Shown here piece by piece: positions 1 through 8,087 of a stretch of 15,327 nucleotides of DNA. A model generated the notes under the pieces. That model made no database searches and had not been told where the DNA came from. It saw only the letters and a list, made by a program, of their open reading frames with translations. The stretch lies in assembly GCA_028284565.1 (NCBI GenBank), contig JANQRM010000630.1, forward strand, positions 1 to 15,327, written 5' to 3'. This DNA is from Anaerolineae bacterium. Lineage in GTDB: Bacteria > Chloroflexota > Anaerolineae > Aggregatilineales > Phototrophicaceae. Numbering within the stretch: the first letter of the stretch is position 1; every line of letters begins with the position of its first letter. The position numbers and the translations under genes were made by a program.

Positions 1-1
1 C

Positions 2-1384
2 ATGGTATGGAATCCAACAGCCGAGCGCATATCAGGATATTTGGCGGATGAAGTCGTTGGCAACGCCCATATTTGGGAGTGGCTCTATCCTGATGATGAT
101 TATAAGCGATGGGTCACTGGACTCGCGTCGGAACTATTGGTTTCTGATAAGGCATTAAGCCATCTCAACACCCAAATCTTGTGCAAAGATGGGAGTTCAA
201 AGCAAATTGCATGGTATTCACGCCCACTGCTGGATAGTGCCAATCATAATCATGGATTTGTCACCTTTGGCTATGATGTGACCGAGCAAAAAAAATCGGA
301 AGACGCGCTCCATAAAGCCAACAATGAGTTGCAAGCCCTCTATCAAATTGCGTCAATTACAACCGAATATACGAATCTCAGCCAGATTTGCACCCATTGC
401 CTTGAGCATATCTTGTCGATCACCGCGAGTAGGGGTGGCGTCATTTATGTCTGGAATGAACAACAACAAACTCTAGACCGTGTGGCAAGTCGTGGTGTGG
501 ATGATCAATTGATACAGTCGCCACCGTCCATGAACCAACTCTTGAAGAAAAATAATGTCAGTGAACGTCGTCTCAATGATGGTGCGACCTTAATGAGTTT
601 GCCGATGTTTGCCAAAGGACAATTTCAGGGGGCGATTAGTGTCCTGATTGAACCCGAACAAGCCGTTGCAAGCGACCAAATCAACCTGTTGAATTCAATA
701 GCTGACCAGATTGGCATTGCGATTGATAATGCGAATCTCTATCAGAATTCTAAAAAACTCGCGGTTGCGGAAGAACGCCGACGTTTGGCACGGGATTTAC
801 ATGATTCCGTGACACAAAATCTCTATAGCTTGACCTTGTTTGCCGAAGCGGGTCAGCGGATGTTGCAGAACAACGAACTAGAGCGCGTGGAACAGTATTT
901 TGACCGCTTAACGTCCACAGCCCAAGATGCACTACGAGAAATGCGCTTGTTGCTCTTTGAATTGCGCCCATGGGATTTAGAATCTGGCAAGCTAGTCGAG
1001 TTAATTCAGCAACGCTTGGAAGTTGTGGAACGTCGCTCTGGAATTACTGCCCATTTGAAAGCGGGGACCTTTCCGAGTTTATCCCGCAAAACGGAAGAGC
1101 ATATCTATTACATTATCATAGAAGCCCTAAATAACGCCCTCAAACATGCGCGCTGTGATGCGGTCTCCGTTACCTTGAGTTATGGTGACCCCATGTTGGT
1201 CGTCGATATCACCGACAATGGCAAAGGATTTATGATGGATGAAGCGCACCAGAAAAATGGGATGGGACTCAATAATATGTGTGAGCGAGTCAAAGAAATC
1301 GGTGGTACGTTGTCCATTGAACACAACATCTCCGCAGGCGAAGGGACGCTGGTGCAAGCCTGTATTCCTTTGAATGGACGCTAA
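2..1384 (+). CDS. Sensor histidine kinase, PAS-GAF-HisKA_3-HATPase (5' end missing)
   Basis: This is the C-terminal part of a NarX/LiaS-class sensor kinase that autophosphorylates on His and passes the phosphate to the response regulator next door. The reading frame is open to the left edge, and the first visible residues (VWNPTAERISGY) lie inside a PAS domain, so the true start is upstream. Residues 1-95 or so are PAS. A coiled linker (about 96-115) follows, then a GAF domain (about 110-250). The HisKA_3 dimerisation helix carries the phosphoacceptor in RRLARDLHDSVTQN (H267 counting from the first visible Met). The HATPase domain has the N box EALNNALKHA (E374-A383), the G1 box DNGKGF (D405-F410) and a G2-like GMGLNNM near 420. 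No transmembrane segment is visible in the part shown, so this part looks cytosolic. The signal sensed is unknown; PAS and GAF domains suggest a small ligand or redox cue. The stop overlaps the start of the regulator gene, indicating co-transcription. Confidence 0.95.
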   Translation: MVWNPTAERISGYLADEVVGNAHIWEWLYPDDDYKRWVTGLASELLVSDKALSHLNTQILCKDGSSKQIAWYSRPLLDSANHNHGFVTFGYDVTEQKKSEDALHKANNELQALYQIASITTEYTNLSQICTHCLEHILSITASRGGVIYVWNEQQQTLDRVASRGVDDQLIQSPPSMNQLLKKNNVSERRLNDGATLMSLPMFAKGQFQGAISVLIEPEQAVASDQINLLNSIADQIGIAIDNANLYQNSKKLAVAEERRRLARDLHDSVTQNLYSLTLFAEAGQRMLQNNELERVEQYFDRLTSTAQDALREMRLLLFELRPWDLESGKLVELIQQRLEVVERRSGITAHLKAGTFPSLSRKTEEHIYYIIIEALNNALKHARCDAVSVTLSYGDPMLVVDITDNGKGFMMDEAHQKNGMGLNNMCERVKEIGGTLSIEHNISAGEGTLVQACIPLNGR

Positions 1385-2045
1385 GCTGATGAATCCGACA
1401 ATCCGCGTTACCATTGTGGATGACCATCCGGTTGTACGAGAGGGATTACAAGCTCTCATTGACACCGAAGGCAATATGCAGGTCGTTGGGCAAGCATCCA
1501 GCGGAGAAGATGCGATTCAACTTGCCAAAGACCTCGACCCGGATGTCATGCTCCTTGACCTCATCATGAAGCCCATGAGTGGGATTGAGGTGATTCAACG
1601 CATCAAAGCGCAAGGACTGCGGGTGAATATTCTCGTCCTAACCAGTTTTGGGAATGAAAATCTGGTCTTCCAAGCGGTGAAGGCAGGCGCACAAGGTTAC
1701 TTATTGAAAGACACCCCACCCCAACTGCTCATCAAGGCAATTCAAGATGTCTATCATGGGATGTCGTCATTGGCTCCGGCGGTTGCCTCCAAGTTGATAC
1801 AGGAAATTAAAGAAGTCCCATCGAGTGTACAAAATGAGACGGGCATCTTAACCAAACGCGAGACCCTCATCCTCAAGCATGTGGCACAAGGACTAACGAA
1901 TCAAGAAATCGCAGACCGCCTTGTTATCAGTGAGCGCACCGTCCGTACGCATATGGCAAATATCCTCCGCAAATTGCACCTCGCCAATCGCACCCAAGCC
2001 GCCCTCTATGCCCTCCGCGAAGGTATTGCCACTCTAAACGACTAA
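1374..2045 (+). CDS. NarL/LuxR-family response regulator
   Basis: Two-domain transcription factor partnered with the preceding kinase. The receiver domain (about 10-125) has the acidic pair D16-D17 in TIVDDHPVVREGL, the phosphoacceptor D62 in VMLLDL, the conserved Thr in LVLTSFG and the Lys in GYLLKD. The C-terminal LuxR helix-turn-helix (about 156-217) contains LTKRETLILKHVAQGLTNQE and the recognition region SERTVRTHMANILRKL. At 223 aa the length is normal for the family. The start at 1374 overlaps the kinase stop by 11 bases. A second ATG at 1389 (giving MNPTIRV) is equally plausible, because neither start has a clear Shine-Dalgarno. It probably controls the transporter and hydantoinase operon that starts 125 bp downstream; this is inferred from position alone. 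No terminator is visible after it. Confidence 0.95.
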   Translation: MDAKLMNPTIRVTIVDDHPVVREGLQALIDTEGNMQVVGQASSGEDAIQLAKDLDPDVMLLDLIMKPMSGIEVIQRIKAQGLRVNILVLTSFGNENLVFQAVKAGAQGYLLKDTPPQLLIKAIQDVYHGMSSLAPAVASKLIQEIKEVPSSVQNETGILTKRETLILKHVAQGLTNQEIADRLVISERTVRTHMANILRKLHLANRTQAALYALREGIATLND

Positions 2046-2061
2046 TTGTCATCTACATTAA

Positions 2062-2092
2062 TTGACGGATTCCTCTACGTCATTTGTTGTAT
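2062..2092 (+). promoter_or_regulatory. Weak promoter candidate upstream of the transporter operon
   Basis: The 125-bp gap 2046-2170 separates the two-component genes from the transporter. It has a TTGACG (2062-2067) close to the -35 consensus, but the -10 candidates after it are poor: TTGTAT at 2087-2092 has 19-bp spacing. A second AT-rich stretch with TATCAT (2121-2126) lacks a good -35. No intrinsic terminator was found in the gap, so read-through from the regulator gene is also possible. A promoter needing an activator, such as the adjacent regulator, would fit the weak boxes, but this is inference. Confidence 0.25.
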
Positions 2093-2157
2093 TTTTCTTT
2101 CGCGTTCCTGCACAAAAAAATATCATTAAAGTTCCGAATAAACATATTTTTCTATTT

Positions 2158-2164
2158 AAAGGAG
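2158..2164 (+). promoter_or_regulatory. Ribosome binding site that fixes the binding-protein start
   Basis: AAAGGAG lies six bases before the ATG at 2171. The same frame is open further upstream from 2084, but only the 2171 start has a Shine-Dalgarno and gives a normal signal peptide with charged residues (MLRK) at the very N-terminus. Confidence 0.85.
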
Positions 2165-2170
2165 ATACTG

Positions 2171-3157
2171 ATGCTTCGCAAAATATCCCTTATTCTTTGT
2201 CTTGGCAGTCTGTTTTTACTCATGTCGATTGCCGTCGTGGCGCAAGATGGTCCCTCTATCGCCTACTTTAATCCCATTGGCAACAACACCTACACCGCCG
2301 CCGCCGAAGAAGGCATCCGCGATATTGTTGAAGGTGCAGGTGGCACCGTGACCTCCTTTGATGCTGGCTTTGATGGACAAGAACAGCTGAATCAGATTGA
2401 AGATGCCATTATCTCTGGCAACTTTGATGCTTTCATTATCTATCCAGTTGATGGCGTGGGTGTCACTGTGGGTGTGGATTCCGCCGCCGAAGCTGGGATT
2501 CCGGTGATTGCACTCGATGCCGCCATTAACCCAGACCGTCGGACACTTGTCCCCTATGCGAATGTTGCTGGACAAATCGCTCGTACCGGCGTGGGTGACG
2601 GTGGGCAAATTGGGGAAGCGATTATCATGGCATGTGCAGACATCGACCCCTGTGAAGTTGCTTTCATCATCGGCTTCCAGAGCTTCCCGCTGGATGTTGA
2701 CCGCCTCGAAGTCATTCAAAGCATGGTAGACGACCATGACAACATCGAGATAGTGACTATACAAGAAGGTCTTTACTTAGAAGATGAAGGCTTCAACGTC
2801 GCAACCAATATGTTGCAAGCCAATCCCGGTATTGATGTCTTTGCCTCAGTCGGCGACCAGATGATTATTGGTGCAGAACTGGCAGTTCAAGATGCTGGTT
2901 TGGAAGGTCAAGTCCGTTTGGTCGGCAATGGCGCAAGTGTTGATGGCTACGCGGCAGTGGCAGAAGGACGCTGGTTCGCAACCGTCGCCAATATCCCGTT
3001 CACGAATGGGCAGATAGCCGGGCAAATGGCATTGCAAGCGATTGATGGAACCTTGCTCGTGCGCTCTGTCAATATGTACGACCAATCCCCACCGATTCCG
3101 CCGAGTGGGGCAGTAATTACCCAAGAAAACGCCGCTGAATTCGAGCCACAATGGTAA
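2171..3157 (+). CDS. CUT2 (ribose-type) ABC transporter substrate-binding protein
   Basis: A 328-aa Peripla_BP_4-type binding protein that captures a small ligand outside the membrane and delivers it to the ATPase/permease pair that follows. The signal peptide MLRKISLILCLGSLFLL continues to about residue 24, with probable signal peptidase I cleavage at VVA|QD. The only Cys in the signal region (C10, context LILC) sits too early and has no proper lipobox, so a lipoprotein is unlikely. The mature start SIAYFNPIGNNTYTAAAEEG and the repeated 'aDAFIIYPVD' and 'GIPVIALDA' blocks are typical of the fold. C155 and C161 (CADIDPC) are likely to form a local disulphide. Family members bind ribose, xylose, other pentoses, autoinducer-2, purine nucleosides or polyols. 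The ligand here cannot be named, and the hydantoinase genes downstream argue for a non-sugar substrate. Confidence 0.93.
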   Translation: MLRKISLILCLGSLFLLMSIAVVAQDGPSIAYFNPIGNNTYTAAAEEGIRDIVEGAGGTVTSFDAGFDGQEQLNQIEDAIISGNFDAFIIYPVDGVGVTVGVDSAAEAGIPVIALDAAINPDRRTLVPYANVAGQIARTGVGDGGQIGEAIIMACADIDPCEVAFIIGFQSFPLDVDRLEVIQSMVDDHDNIEIVTIQEGLYLEDEGFNVATNMLQANPGIDVFASVGDQMIIGAELAVQDAGLEGQVRLVGNGASVDGYAAVAEGRWFATVANIPFTNGQIAGQMALQAIDGTLLVRSVNMYDQSPPIPPSGAVITQENAAEFEPQW

Positions 3158-3180
3158 GCGGTCAATAGGACACACGACCC

Positions 3181-4707
3181 TTGAGTGCAGAGTATTTTGT
3201 CGAAGCACGCAACATCAGCAAACGCTTCTTCGCTATCCAAGCGTTAGATTCAGTTGATGTTGCCGTTAAGCAAGGTGATATTCATGCACTCGTGGGTGAA
3301 AACGGGGCGGGTAAATCCACACTAGGGAAAGTTATCAGTGGGGTTATCCGTCCCGACTCTGGAGAGTTGCTGGTCGGTGGCAAGGAAGTCAGTTATGCCT
3401 CTCCGCGTGATGCACTCAATGATGGAATCACCACTATCACCCAAGAAATTTCCCTCCTCAGTAAACAAACTGTTATCGAAAACGTCTTGCTTGGGCAGGA
3501 GAATGCACGTGCAGGTGTCCTCAAGTTGGGTGAGATGCAACAACGCTTCGATGACATTCGCCAACTCACGGGCTTTGACCTTGACCCAAATGTAAAAGTC
3601 AATAGCTTACGCTTGGCTGACCAGAAAAAGGTCGAAGTGATGCAGGCAGTCGCGCGGGATGCTCAGCTTATCATCATGGACGAGCCGACGGCGATGCTCT
3701 CCAATGAAGAGACGGCTGTATTCCTTGATATTGTGCGACTCTTGCGTGAAATGGGACGCACCATCATCTATGTCTCCCACTTTTTGCAAGAAGTCCTCGA
3801 CCTCGCGGATACCGTAACCGTCATGCGGAATGGGGAAATTGTGCGGACTGCCCCGACGCAGGACGAAACACCCGACTCACTCGTCAATGCCATGTTGGGT
3901 AAAAGCATGGCACAGATGTATCCGGCGCGTCAATTGCCACCTGATACTGCGCCTGTTGTCTTAAAAGTGAGTGACTTACAGAGTCGCGTGTTTGAGAATA
4001 TCAATCTCGATATTCGCGCTGGGGAGATTGTCGGTTTGGCAGGCTTAGTCGGCAGTGGTCGCTCACGGCTAGCACGCACCATCTTCGGCATAGAGCCTAT
4101 ACTTGGCGGAACAATTGCGGTAAATGATAGGGTCGTAAATATCCGCAATACTGGCGATGCTATCCAAGCCGGAATCTTCATGCTCCCAGAGAGTCGCAAG
4201 GAACAGGGCTTACTCCTCAAACAGACGGTGCGACACAATATCACGCTCCCGCATCTGAATGATGTCTCGACATTGGGCGGAGTCATCAAAGGCAAAGAAG
4301 AGTTAAGTCGTATCGGCGACATCATCAAAACCCTGAATATCCAACCGCCCATACCAAAAAACAAAGTCAATAGTCTGTCTGGTGGCAATCAACAGAAAGT
4401 CCTATTTGGCAAATGGCTCTTCCAACAGCCCAAAGTCTTTATTGTGGATGAACCCACACGCGGGATTGATGTGGGTGCCAAGCAATCCATCTACGAATTG
4501 ATTGTCGAATTGGCATCCAACGGCATGGCGATTTTACTGATTTCCTCCGAGATTGAGGAGATTATGGGTTTGGCACATCGGGTCTTGGTGATGCGGAATG
4601 GGCGTATCGTCGCTGAGCTTCGTTATCAGGATGAGACACTGACAGAAGATGCGGTGATGCGTGCCGCCTTCGGGACAGTCGAACAGGAAACAATAGAAAA
4701 CGGATGA
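3181..4707 (+). CDS. CUT2 ABC transporter ATP-binding protein, two fused NBDs (RbsA-like)
   Basis: A 508-aa tandem ATPase that powers the import complex at the inner face of the membrane. NBD1 has Walker A GENGAGKST (39-47), a degenerate signature SLRLADQKK, Walker B LIIMDEPTA and the switch His in VSHFLQEV. NBD2 has a Walker-A-like loop GLVGSGRS (288-295) in which Arg294 replaces the usual Lys, a canonical signature LSGGNQQK (399-406), Walker B VFIVDEPTRGIDVG (D423-E424) and SSEIEEI where the switch His would be. This split of canonical and degenerate motifs is normal for RbsA/MglA/XylG-type proteins, so one ATP site is probably dominant. The start is TTG: no ATG or GTG lies near it in frame, and AGGA at 3167-3170 is 10 bases upstream. 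The gene begins 23 bp after the binding-protein stop. Confidence 0.95.
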   Translation: MSAEYFVEARNISKRFFAIQALDSVDVAVKQGDIHALVGENGAGKSTLGKVISGVIRPDSGELLVGGKEVSYASPRDALNDGITTITQEISLLSKQTVIENVLLGQENARAGVLKLGEMQQRFDDIRQLTGFDLDPNVKVNSLRLADQKKVEVMQAVARDAQLIIMDEPTAMLSNEETAVFLDIVRLLREMGRTIIYVSHFLQEVLDLADTVTVMRNGEIVRTAPTQDETPDSLVNAMLGKSMAQMYPARQLPPDTAPVVLKVSDLQSRVFENINLDIRAGEIVGLAGLVGSGRSRLARTIFGIEPILGGTIAVNDRVVNIRNTGDAIQAGIFMLPESRKEQGLLLKQTVRHNITLPHLNDVSTLGGVIKGKEELSRIGDIIKTLNIQPPIPKNKVNSLSGGNQQKVLFGKWLFQQPKVFIVDEPTRGIDVGAKQSIYELIVELASNGMAILLISSEIEEIMGLAHRVLVMRNGRIVAELRYQDETLTEDAVMRAAFGTVEQETIENG

Positions 4708-4711
4708 GATA

Positions 4712-5710
4712 ATGCAGAATTTCCTCAAACGCCGACGAGCGAACCGTCAAAATAAAAGCCTCTCTGCCTTATTGCTAGATTATGGCATTGTGATTGCCTT
4801 TGTCACCTTGTTTGCCTTTCTCTCCTTCCAAACCGAAGTCTTTTTCACCGATCGTAATCAACTCAATATTCTCGACCAAGCCCACCAAATCGGCTTGTTG
4901 GCTGTGGCATCTACAGTGGTCATCATCGCGGGTGGCTTTGACCTGTCGATGGGAGCGATTTTTGCCATGTCCGGTGTGGTTGCCGCCTTTGTCGCGCGGG
5001 ATTTGGGACAAGTTGAGGGTATTGCTGAAATTGCACCCTATCTTGGCTGGATTGCAGGCATCGTGACAGGGACACTCTTCGGCTTGTTGAATGGCATCTT
5101 GGTGACCGTGCTACAAATCAATACCTTTGTGGCGACACTAGCATCTGGGATTGTCATCCGTGGTTTGGCACTCATCATCACCCAAGCAGACCAAATACGG
5201 GTGACCGACCCCGCCTTTCAAAACTTCGCACGTGGCGGTATAGGCGATGTCCGCAACACCATCATTATCTGGCTGGGCTTTGCACTGATTCTCACCTTTG
5301 TGATGACTCGCACCCGCTTTGGGCGTTATGTGTTTGCCTCTGGTGATAATCCTGAAGCGGCACGTTTGTCGGGGATTAATGTGAACCTGATTCGCACCAT
5401 TACCTTTGGTATCAGTGGATTTGCGGCAGGTGTTGCTGGGGTGATTTCCACCTCTCGTTTTCGTGTTGCACAAAACGATGCAGGGGAAGGCTTGGAACTG
5501 ATTGCCATTGCCGCTGTCGTCATTGGTGGGACGAGCATCATGGGTGGTGAAGGGGCGGTCTGGCGGACGGTATTGGGCGTGTTGCTGTTACGGTTAATTG
5601 AAAACGGCTTTAATCTCATCAATGTCGATACCTTTTATCAGGATGTGTTTCAGGGCTTGATTATCCTCTTCGCGGTGGGTCTCGATGCCATGCGACACCG
5701 CCGTTCCTAA
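4712..5710 (+). CDS. CUT2 ABC transporter permease (RbsC-like)
   Basis: A 332-aa integral membrane protein of the BPD_transp_2 family that forms the translocation channel, probably as a homodimer. It is strongly hydrophobic, with roughly 8-10 membrane segments by eye after a short basic cytosolic N-terminus (KRRRANRQNK). Family hallmarks are GGFDLSMG (74-81), NPEAARLSGIN (213-223), the cytosolic loop that contacts the ATPase, and GGTSIMGGEG followed by the C-terminal NVDTFYQDVFQGLIILFAV. Only four bases separate it from the ATPase stop, so the two are almost certainly translated from one message. The transporter is then complete: binding protein, double ATPase and one permease. Confidence 0.94.
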   Translation: MQNFLKRRRANRQNKSLSALLLDYGIVIAFVTLFAFLSFQTEVFFTDRNQLNILDQAHQIGLLAVASTVVIIAGGFDLSMGAIFAMSGVVAAFVARDLGQVEGIAEIAPYLGWIAGIVTGTLFGLLNGILVTVLQINTFVATLASGIVIRGLALIITQADQIRVTDPAFQNFARGGIGDVRNTIIIWLGFALILTFVMTRTRFGRYVFASGDNPEAARLSGINVNLIRTITFGISGFAAGVAGVISTSRFRVAQNDAGEGLELIAIAAVVIGGTSIMGGEGAVWRTVLGVLLLRLIENGFNLINVDTFYQDVFQGLIILFAVGLDAMRHRRS

Positions 5711-5722
5711 GGAGTGTGAACC

Positions 5723-6052
5723 ATGACCATACGTTTAACGGTGCAATACAACTTGCCAGACGGCACGGACGAAGACGAATTCTTACGCTGGCGGTTGGGG
5801 GAGCATCAAGACAACAACGAAGGCATCCCCGGCGTGATTCGCACCGATTTTGCGCGGATTGATGAACAATGGACAGCCAATAACCCACAAGCCAAATCGC
5901 CTTATCGCTTCCTCACCATTGTGGAATGGGCAGACCGCGAGAGCTTTGAAAATGGTTTTTATCGACCCGAAGTCCAAGCCAAACTCAAAGAAGATATTAA
6001 AAAAATTGCAGACCCACTCTTTTTAATTAGCGAAATATTGACTTCATCTTAA
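5723..6052 (+). CDS. Small EthD-like / dimeric alpha-beta barrel protein
   Basis: A 109-aa cytosolic protein without signal peptide or membrane segment. It starts with a beta strand (TIRLTVQYNLP), then a helix region DEDEFLRWRLGEHQDNN with H28 where EthD-like proteins keep a His, then GIPGVIRTDFARI, YRFLTIVEWADRESFENGF and a C-terminal helix plus strand. This beta-alpha-beta-beta-alpha-beta order is that of the ferredoxin-like EthD / dimeric barrel families, which include monooxygenases, isomerases and accessory proteins of catabolic operons. The reaction is unknown. A good Shine-Dalgarno (AAGGAG, 5709-5714) overlaps the permease stop, and the hyuA gene begins 13 bp downstream, so it belongs to the operon. 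A role on the transported substrate or on the product of the Hyu proteins is inferred from this position only. Confidence 0.7.
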   Translation: MTIRLTVQYNLPDGTDEDEFLRWRLGEHQDNNEGIPGVIRTDFARIDEQWTANNPQAKSPYRFLTIVEWADRESFENGFYRPEVQAKLKEDIKKIADPLFLISEILTSS

Positions 6053-6065
6053 GCAGGAGAACTGC

Positions 6066-8087
6066 ATGACTCATCGAATCTCTGTCGATATTGGTGGTAC
6101 GTTTACCGATATCGTTGTCGCCAACATGGAAGACAAGACGACACAAACCGGCAAGGTGCTATCCACACCCGATAATCCGGCGCGTGGTGTGATGACCGGC
6201 TTGCGCGAATTCATGGATGACCCCAGTGCGATTGAATTTTTCGTGCATGGGACAACTGTGGGTCTGAATGCCTTTTTGGAACGCAAAGGCGCGCGTGTCC
6301 TCCTCGTCATGACAAAGGGCTTGCGCGATTCCTATTCGATTGCACGTGGAGACCGCAAAGTACTTTATGAATTGCATTATCGCAAACCAAAGCGACTCGT
6401 CCCCCGCCGTGATGTACTGGAAGTCGAGGAACGTCTGCGTTGGGATGGCGAAATTTTAGAACCCATACATGAAGATGACTTCGCACCCATTATCCAGAAG
6501 ATCAAGGATGAAGGTGTGCAATCCGTCGCCATTTGTTTTATTCATGCTTATGTCAATCCAGTCCACGAACTCCGCGCGAGGGAGATCTTGCAGGATGCTT
6601 TGGGTGATGCGGTGTCGATTACCTTATCCCATGAAATTGCAAGGGAATGGCGCGAATATGAACGCGCATCCTCTGCGGTGATGAATGCTTACATCGCCCC
6701 CATTGTGCAACGTTATCTGAGTAGCCTCGAACAAGAACTCGCTGATTTCGGCGTGGATACCCCCCTCCATGTGATGCAATCGAGTGGCGGAGTCATCCGA
6801 GCGAGAAGCGCACGTGAACAGCCCGTGCATACACTTTTGTCAGGTCCCGTCGGCGGGACAATCGGCGGGGTTGCCCTCTCGGAAGCAACTAGACGACCCA
6901 ATCTGCTCTGCGTGGATATGGGAGGGACATCATTTGATATGAGCCTCATTATTGATGGTAAGCCGGGGGTTTCTAATGAAACCGAACAAGAAGGGCTTCC
7001 TCTCCTCTTACCCCTCGTCGAGATTCATACGATCGGTGCAGGCGGTGGCTCCTTAGCATGGCTAGAAGCTGGCGCATTACGTGTTGGTCCCCAATCTGCT
7101 GGTGCAGACCCCGGACCTGCCTGTTATGGGAATGGTGGGACACAACCTACTGTCACGGATGCTAACCTTTTCTTGGGACGCATCGGCAAGGAATCGCGTC
7201 TCGGTGGTTGGATGGAACTGGATGAAAACGCCACGAAAAATGCCATTCACAGCGTCGCCAGCCAATTGAATCTGAGCGATGTCGAATTAGCTGAAGGAAT
7301 GCTGTCAATTATCAATGCCAAGATGGCAGATGCGATTCGCACGATTACCATTCAAGTTGGTCTTGACCCCCGCGATTTGTCGATGGTTGCTTTTGGCGGT
7401 GCGGGATCGATGCACGCGGTATGGTTAGCCCGTGAACTTGGCATTAAAGAAGTCATTGTGCCATGGAGTCCGGGGACATTCTCCGCTTGGGGCATGTTGC
7501 AGACGGACATTCGGCGCGATTTAACCAGTAACTTCTTCCATCCCACAACGGAAACGAATGCCGACGAAATTAAAGCTATCTTCGACAAGCTGGTGGCAGA
7601 GGGAACATCCCTCCTAGTTGAAGAAGATGTGACAGATGATGAGATGTATTTCACTATGTCGGCGGATATGCGCTATATTGGGCAGGAATACTTCGTCACT
7701 ATTCCCATTAACGCCCCCTTCGATATTGAGACGATTGATGCCAATTTCCACGATGCTTATAAAGTACGTTATGGACACTCGACCCCCGGCGCACCCATTG
7801 AATTCGTCAACCTCCGTCTGGCGGCATTCGGACGACTACCCAGCGAAGTCATGGGCTACCAAGCCAAAGAAAACACGGGCGATGCCGTCATTGGCAAGCG
7901 TCAAGTGGTCTTCGACGGACAAGAACTCGAAACGGCGATTTTAGACCGGGATGCCATGCCCATTGGTGCAGAATACGACGGTCCCCTGATTATCGAAGAA
8001 CTCAGTGCAACCACCGTTGTCCCACCCGGCTACACGGTTACTGTAGACACCTTTGGCAATGTTATTATCACAGGACAAGACTCATGA
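6066..8087 (+). CDS. hyuA: HyuA-type subunit 1 of ATP-dependent hydantoinase/oxoprolinase/carboxylase family
   Basis: A 673-aa cytosolic ASKHA-fold ATPase subunit (HydA_N plus Hydantoinase_A), full length for N-methylhydantoinase A. It would activate a carbonyl of the substrate with ATP and act with the HyuB encoded next. The first phosphate loop is DIGGTFTD (8-15), followed by VHGTTVGLNAFLERKGA (about 60-76). The second ATP-binding segment is DMGGTSFD (284-291), and Gly-rich GAGGGSLAW and GADPGPACY (346-354) come after it. AFGGAGSMHA is the last core motif before the C-terminal domain. AGGAGA at 6055-6060 lies five bases before the ATG. The stop overlaps the hyuB start as ATGA (8084-8087), typical of translational coupling and a fixed subunit ratio. 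The family covers 5-oxoprolinase, N-methylhydantoinase, acetone and acetophenone carboxylase, and the sequence does not tell which reaction is run. Confidence 0.92.
   Translation: MTHRISVDIGGTFTDIVVANMEDKTTQTGKVLSTPDNPARGVMTGLREFMDDPSAIEFFVHGTTVGLNAFLERKGARVLLVMTKGLRDSYSIARGDRKVLYELHYRKPKRLVPRRDVLEVEERLRWDGEILEPIHEDDFAPIIQKIKDEGVQSVAICFIHAYVNPVHELRAREILQDALGDAVSITLSHEIAREWREYERASSAVMNAYIAPIVQRYLSSLEQELADFGVDTPLHVMQSSGGVIRARSAREQPVHTLLSGPVGGTIGGVALSEATRRPNLLCVDMGGTSFDMSLIIDGKPGVSNETEQEGLPLLLPLVEIHTIGAGGGSLAWLEAGALRVGPQSAGADPGPACYGNGGTQPTVTDANLFLGRIGKESRLGGWMELDENATKNAIHSVASQLNLSDVELAEGMLSIINAKMADAIRTITIQVGLDPRDLSMVAFGGAGSMHAVWLARELGIKEVIVPWSPGTFSAWGMLQTDIRRDLTSNFFHPTTETNADEIKAIFDKLVAEGTSLLVEEDVTDDEMYFTMSADMRYIGQEYFVTIPINAPFDIETIDANFHDAYKVRYGHSTPGAPIEFVNLRLAAFGRLPSEVMGYQAKENTGDAVIGKRQVVFDGQELETAILDRDAMPIGAEYDGPLIIEELSATTVVPPGYTVTVDTFGNVIITGQDS

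Noticed and set aside
2046..2170. Possible riboswitch or structured leader before the transporter operon
   Set aside because: No stable helices, terminator/antiterminator pair or known aptamer core was found by eye in this AT-rich gap.
2180..2245. Lipoprotein signal in the binding protein because of Cys10
   Set aside because: The Cys has Leu at -1 and lies after only five hydrophobic residues, and a standard VVA|QD signal peptidase I site follows.
2216..2764. 182-codon open frame on the minus strand inside the binding-protein gene
   Set aside because: It is fully inside a well-supported gene, lacks a plausible start region and gives a Cys/His-scattered, domain-free protein. Such antisense frames also appear opposite most other genes here.
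4042..4065. Arg in place of Lys in the second Walker A loop and a degenerate first signature in the ATPase
   Set aside because: At first it looked like a broken ATPase, but this asymmetry is usual for RbsA/MglA-type double ATPases.
3930..4388. 152-codon minus-strand open frame opposite the ATPase
   Set aside because: Shadow of the second nucleotide-binding domain; composition and lack of a ribosome binding site argue against a gene.
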